NCBI GenBank assembly: GCA_900764725.1
Contig: CAAFPB010000203.1
Coordinates: 1-9,350, forward strand
DNA: 9,350 nucleotides
Direction: 5' to 3'
From: an uncultured Catenibacterium sp.
GTDB lineage: Bacteria > Bacillota_I > Bacilli_A > Erysipelotrichales > Coprobacillaceae
Shown: positions 6,471-9,350 of the stretch, in pieces
Numbering within the stretch: position 1 is the first letter of the stretch
Layout: every line of letters begins with the position of its first letter
The notes under the pieces: generated by a model
The model's input: only the letters and a program-made list of their open reading frames with translations
Database searches by the model: none
What the model was told of the DNA's origin: nothing
Position numbers and translations under genes: made by a program

Positions 6471-6472
6471 AA

Positions 6473-6491
6473 AATTTCATAATTTGAAATT
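6473..6491. promoter_or_regulatory. Palindrome, candidate regulator-binding site
   Basis: AATTTCA (6473-6479) and TGAAATT (6485-6491) are perfect 7-bp arms around TAATT, giving a 19-bp AT-rich palindrome. It sits between the RpiR-family gene and its terminator, upstream of the GH1 gene. Dimeric regulators often bind such sites, so an operator is plausible, but the site is about 90 bases from the GH1 start and may be chance. Confidence 0.3.
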
Positions 6492-6525
6492 ATGCTGGAG
6501 AATATGACATCTTCAGCATTTTTTT
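6492..6525 (+). terminator. Intrinsic terminator after the RpiR-family gene
   Basis: ATGCTGGAGA (6492-6501) pairs with TCTTCAGCAT (6510-6519), ten pairs with one G-U, around an eight-base loop. Seven Ts follow (6519-6525). The T-run continues into TTGACG (6524-6529), which resembles a -35 box. The hairpin would limit read-through from the regulator gene into the GH1-EIIC genes. Confidence 0.8.
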
Positions 6526-6580
6526 GACGACTAAAATAAAGCACCTTCGTATTAAGATATCTATGGGAGGAAAAAACAAT

Positions 6581-7972
6581 ATGAAAAACAAAGAATTTCC
6601 TAAAGATTTCTTATGGGGTGCTTCAACAAGCGCCTTTCAAGTAGAAGGTGGTTTTAATGAAGAAAGAGGTATTGCGAATAGTGATATGCGTCACATCCCT
6701 AATGGTTTGGCAGATTACAAAACAGCCTCTGATCATTATCATCATGTCAAAGAAGATGTACAATTAATGAAAGAACTTGGCATGAAGGTATACCGTTTTT
6801 CATTCTTCTGGTCAAGAATTATGCCAGATGGTGAAAATGTGAGTCAGAAAGGACTTGATTTCTATCATGAACTAATTGATGCACTTTTAGAAAATGGTAT
6901 TCAGCCATTCCCGACACTTTATCATTTTGAAATGCCTTATGCATTAATCGAAAAGTATGGAGGATGGAGAAGTAGAAAGTGTGTAGATGCATATGTGAAA
7001 TATGCGAAAATCTGTTTTGAAGAATTTGGGTCAAAAGTTAAGATGTGGGCGACTATCAATGAGCAGATGTGTGCCACAGCACCGGATGATATGAATATGA
7101 ACCTTGAAAAAGATCCACACTTAAGACAGAAGACTCTTTATCAGATGTCATATCATATGACACTTGCTGAAAAGATTGCAACAAGCTATTTTAAGGAATT
7201 AGTTCCTGATGGAAAGATTGGTCATGTCGTTGCAATGCAGGTGATTTATCCAGCAACTTCTGCACCAGAGGATGTACTTGCAGCAAAGAATGCAGAAGAT
7301 GAAGTACAGTGGAGTTTCTTAGACTTATCTATTAAGGGGCATTACTCTCATCACTTTACAAAGTATTTAAAGGATAGAGGTGTATATCCAAAGATGAATG
7401 AAGAAGATCTTCATTATTTAAAAGAAAATCATCCAGATTTTATTGGTGTGAACTATTATGCAAGCTGTACAGTTAGAGCAAAATATCCAGATGACAAATG
7501 TACAAGAATGCCACCATTTTATATCAGTGATCAGTTCTATGTAGTGAATAATGAAAAACTAAAGCCTACAGAATGGATGCACTTTGGAATTGATCCTGAT
7601 GGTCTCTATGTTGGCTTAAGAAACTTATATGATCGTTATGAATTACCAATGATCATTACTGAAAATGGGATGGCTTATACAGATAAGATTGAAGAAGATG
7701 GCACAATCAACGATATTTATCGTATTGATTATTTATCTAAGCATATTGATCAGTGTTATAAGTTTGTTGAAGAAGGATATCCACTTTTTGGATATTGTCC
7801 TTGGTCATTCTTAGATGTTGTGAGCTCACATGAAGGATTTAATAAACGTTATGGTTTAGTTTATGTGGATCGTACAAACACTGACGTAAAATCATGTGCA
7901 CGTATTAAAAAGAACAGTTTTTATTGGTATCAAAGTATTATTAAGAACAATGGGTTATACGAGGGAGAATAA
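6581..7972 (+). CDS. Glycoside hydrolase family 1, 6-phospho-beta-glucosidase (463 aa)
   Basis: This cytoplasmic enzyme hydrolyses phosphorylated beta-glucosides, such as cellobiose-6-phosphate, delivered by the PTS. The GH1 fold starts with FPKDFLWGASTSAFQVEG. The acid/base is Glu161 in ATINEQ and the nucleophile Glu361 in ITENGMAY. The phosphate-binding residues of the 6-phospho subgroup are present as Ser415, Lys422 and Tyr424 in VSSHEGFNKRYG, with the same spacing as Ser428, Lys435 and Tyr437 of the 6-phospho-beta-galactosidase LacG. Residue 416 is Ser where LacG has Trp, which favours gluco over galacto substrates (inference). Length is typical. The start has GGGAGG at 6565-6570; an in-frame TTG at 6524 falls in the preceding terminator T-run and is rejected. 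The EIIC gene follows after two bases. Upstream promoter boxes are weak. Confidence 0.9.
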   Translation: MKNKEFPKDFLWGASTSAFQVEGGFNEERGIANSDMRHIPNGLADYKTASDHYHHVKEDVQLMKELGMKVYRFSFFWSRIMPDGENVSQKGLDFYHELIDALLENGIQPFPTLYHFEMPYALIEKYGGWRSRKCVDAYVKYAKICFEEFGSKVKMWATINEQMCATAPDDMNMNLEKDPHLRQKTLYQMSYHMTLAEKIATSYFKELVPDGKIGHVVAMQVIYPATSAPEDVLAAKNAEDEVQWSFLDLSIKGHYSHHFTKYLKDRGVYPKMNEEDLHYLKENHPDFIGVNYYASCTVRAKYPDDKCTRMPPFYISDQFYVVNNEKLKPTEWMHFGIDPDGLYVGLRNLYDRYELPMIITENGMAYTDKIEEDGTINDIYRIDYLSKHIDQCYKFVEEGYPLFGYCPWSFLDVVSSHEGFNKRYGLVYVDRTNTDVKSCARIKKNSFYWYQSIIKNNGLYEGE

Positions 7973-7974
7973 TA

Positions 7975-9276
7975 ATGGACAAATTTATAAATTTTATGGA
8001 AGATAAATTCCTTCCAGTCGCAAATAAAATATCTAAAATCAAAGCATTACAGGCAGTATCAGGTGGCTCTATGTCACTTCTTGGTGTCATCATGGTAGGA
8101 GCAATCTTCTCAGTCATCACTTCTATTACATGGGCACCTTATCAGAACTTCTTAAAAGCAACAAATCTATTAACTATTATTAGTTATGTACCTAATGTCA
8201 CTACAAATCTTATTGGTTTATTTATGGCATTCTCTATCGCTTATAATGGGGCTAAGGTGTATGGCATTGAAAAGAATGCTTTTAATACAGGTGTTATTTC
8301 TTTAGTTGCATTTATCCTTTTAGCACCAATTACTGTACAACAGCAGGGTATGTTATCAACTAATATGTTTGATATGACATACTTTGGTCCTAAAGCAGTT
8401 ATTTCGGCTATCATTGTTTCTTTGATTGTTATTCAGATTATGAAGTTCTTCATGAATAAGAATATTACAATAAAGATGCCAGATGGTGTGCCACCAATGG
8501 TCAGCAATTCATTTACATCACTTATTCCAGCGGTTGTTATTGTATTATTATTTGGGCTTGTAAAATATGGCTTCTCAGTCACTTCTTTCAAGACATTCAA
8601 TGATTTTATTTACACAATCATTCAGACTCCATTACAGTCACTTGTAGGAAGTTTCCCAGCATTTATTCTATTATTAGTGATTGCGCAGTTATTATGGTTC
8701 TTTGGTATCCATGGGTCTCAGACAGTATTACCAATTCTTATTCCTATCTGGTTAGGTTATATGTCTGAAAATACTGCTTCTATCGCTGCAGGAAAAGGTA
8801 TTGTGCATACTATTAACTTTGGTTTATGGGATTTAGCTTGTATTGGTGGTTGTGGTGCAACTATCGGTTTAGTTATTATGATGTTCTTTACAGCTAAAAG
8901 TGAAAGATATAAAGCGTTTGGTAAAGTAACATTCCCTTGTGGAATCTTCAGTATCAATGAACCATTGATCTTTGGTTTACCTCTTATGTTGAATGTGATG
9001 ACAATCATTCCATTTATCGTATGTCCAATCGTTGTATCATCTATCGGTTATTTATTGATGAAACTTCATATCATTACACCTTATATTGGTATTCTTGGTA
9101 CAGGATCTCTTCCACCATTTATTCATGGTATGGTCAATGGCAGCATTAGTGCAGGTATTTATGAACTTGTTGCAGTGGTTTTATCATGTGTTATCTGGTA
9201 TCCATTCTTTAAGATGTTAGATAAACAGGCATTAGAAGAAGAAACTAAAATGAAAGAAGAGAAAGTCAATGATTAA
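7975..9276 (+). CDS. PTS EIIC permease, lactose/cellobiose family (433 aa)
   Basis: This is the membrane component that binds and transports a beta-glucoside while it is phosphorylated by EIIB. It resembles CelB/LicC/ChbC. About ten hydrophobic segments span the protein, starting near residue 30. Family landmarks are KMPDGVPPMVSNSF (167-180), FFGIHGSQTVLPI (242-254) and FSINEPLIFGLPLMLNVM (325-342). His246 and Glu329 correspond by motif to the substrate-site His and Glu seen in the ChbC structure. The C-terminus ends in a charged tail, and no EIIA or EIIB domain is fused. The start has GGGAG seven bases upstream and lies two bases after the GH1 stop. EIIA and EIIB must be supplied from outside the window. 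The stop overlaps a second GH1 gene by eight bases. The exact sugar, cellobiose or an aryl-beta-glucoside, cannot be decided. Confidence 0.92.
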   Translation: MDKFINFMEDKFLPVANKISKIKALQAVSGGSMSLLGVIMVGAIFSVITSITWAPYQNFLKATNLLTIISYVPNVTTNLIGLFMAFSIAYNGAKVYGIEKNAFNTGVISLVAFILLAPITVQQQGMLSTNMFDMTYFGPKAVISAIIVSLIVIQIMKFFMNKNITIKMPDGVPPMVSNSFTSLIPAVVIVLLFGLVKYGFSVTSFKTFNDFIYTIIQTPLQSLVGSFPAFILLLVIAQLLWFFGIHGSQTVLPILIPIWLGYMSENTASIAAGKGIVHTINFGLWDLACIGGCGATIGLVIMMFFTAKSERYKAFGKVTFPCGIFSINEPLIFGLPLMLNVMTIIPFIVCPIVVSSIGYLLMKLHIITPYIGILGTGSLPPFIHGMVNGSISAGIYELVAVVLSCVIWYPFFKMLDKQALEEETKMKEEKVND

Positions 9277-9328
9277 TATACTAGAATATTCAGACATTAC
9301 ATTCCCAGAAGATTTCTTATGGGGTGCC
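9269..9328 (+). CDS. Second GH1 6-phospho-beta-glucosidase, N-terminal fragment (20 codons, cut by contig end)
   Basis: The frame starts with ATG at 9269, eight bases inside the EIIC gene, and reads MINILEYSDITFPEDFLWGA. FPEDFLWGA is the hallmark GH1 N-terminus, nearly identical to FPKDFLWGA in the first GH1 gene. The two genes share 19 identical bases here (6603-6621 and 9309-9327). It is presumably another 6-phospho-beta-glucosidase of the same operon, since it follows the PTS permease. No strong ribosome binding site precedes it; the purine-rich AGAAGAGAAAG may serve, or translation is coupled to EIIC. The remainder is missing because adapter sequence replaces genomic sequence from 9329. 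Confidence 0.75.
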
Positions 9329-9350
9329 AGATCGGAAGAGCACACGTCTG
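9329..9350. other. Illumina TruSeq adapter sequence (assembly artefact)
   Basis: The final 22 bases begin AGATCGGAAGAGC and continue with ACACGTCTG, an exact match to the start of the TruSeq read-1 3' adapter as I know it. They interrupt the GH1 reading frame right after a conserved Gly-Ala. They are library adapter carried through untrimmed reads to the contig end and should be masked. Confidence 0.97.

Noticed and set aside
6524..6580. TTG start giving a longer GH1 protein
   Set aside because: The TTG is in the terminator T-run, no ribosome binding site precedes it, and GH1 proteins normally start a few residues before FPxDFLWG.
6471..6580. LicT/BglG antiterminator RNA or catabolite-response element before the GH1 gene
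   Set aside because: I looked for the conserved RAT-type hairpin and a TGNAANCGNTTNCA-like site and found neither; the only hairpin is the regulator gene terminator.
6819..7034. Minus-strand open frame inside the GH1 gene
   Set aside because: It is antisense to conserved GH1 sequence, with no start signals and no motif.
8757..9008. Minus-strand open frame inside the EIIC gene
   Set aside because: It is antisense to the conserved INEP region of EIIC and has no supporting signals.
1..9350. CRISPR array, tRNA, rRNA, insertion sequence or prophage attachment site
   Set aside because: No regularly spaced repeats, cloverleaf-like segments, transposase motifs or flanking duplications were visible.

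Overview
The window is AT-rich DNA from a low-GC Gram-positive bacterium (Bacillota). Strong AGGAGG-type ribosome binding sites, sigma-A promoters, short intergenic gaps, U-tract hairpin terminators, a VanZ-like protein, an RpiR regulator and a cellobiose-type PTS all fit a fermentative gut Firmicute. An Erysipelotrichia/Coprobacillaceae-like genome is my guess, but the taxon is inference only.

Layout. (1) 1-962: a small two-gene cassette overlapping by ATGA. The first product resembles the C-terminal toxin tip of a polymorphic toxin without its delivery part; the second looks like the cognate immunity protein. A hairpin terminator lies at 1032-1059. (2) 1090-2069: a VanZ-like membrane protein with its own near-consensus promoter, then a small one-pass membrane protein. 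The latter is convergent with a minus-strand HAD phosphatase (2073-2861), and they share a bidirectional terminator. (3) 2972-5616: a divergent promoter drives a three-gene operon of nfnA, nfnB and a zinc-ribbon membrane protein, closed by a terminator. NfnAB is the electron-bifurcating NADH-dependent ferredoxin:NADP+ oxidoreductase. (4) 5622-9328: an RpiR-family sugar-phosphate regulator with its own promoter and terminator. It precedes a beta-glucoside operon of a GH1 6-phospho-beta-glucosidase, a PTS EIIC permease of the lactose/cellobiose family, and the first 20 codons of a second GH1 enzyme. The EIIC imports and phosphorylates a beta-glucoside with EIIA/EIIB partners not in this window, the GH1 enzymes cleave the 6-phospho-glucoside, and the RpiR protein probably senses a sugar phosphate.

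The last 22 bases (9329-9350) are not genomic. They match the start of the Illumina TruSeq read-1 adapter, so the contig ends in adapter read-through and the second GH1 gene is cut by an artefact.

Several genes start later than their longest open frame, because promoter and Shine-Dalgarno positions place the real start downstream. Most of the window is ordinary metabolism. The toxin-immunity-like cassette is the least explained part. I see no CRISPR array, tRNA, rRNA, insertion sequence or known riboswitch.
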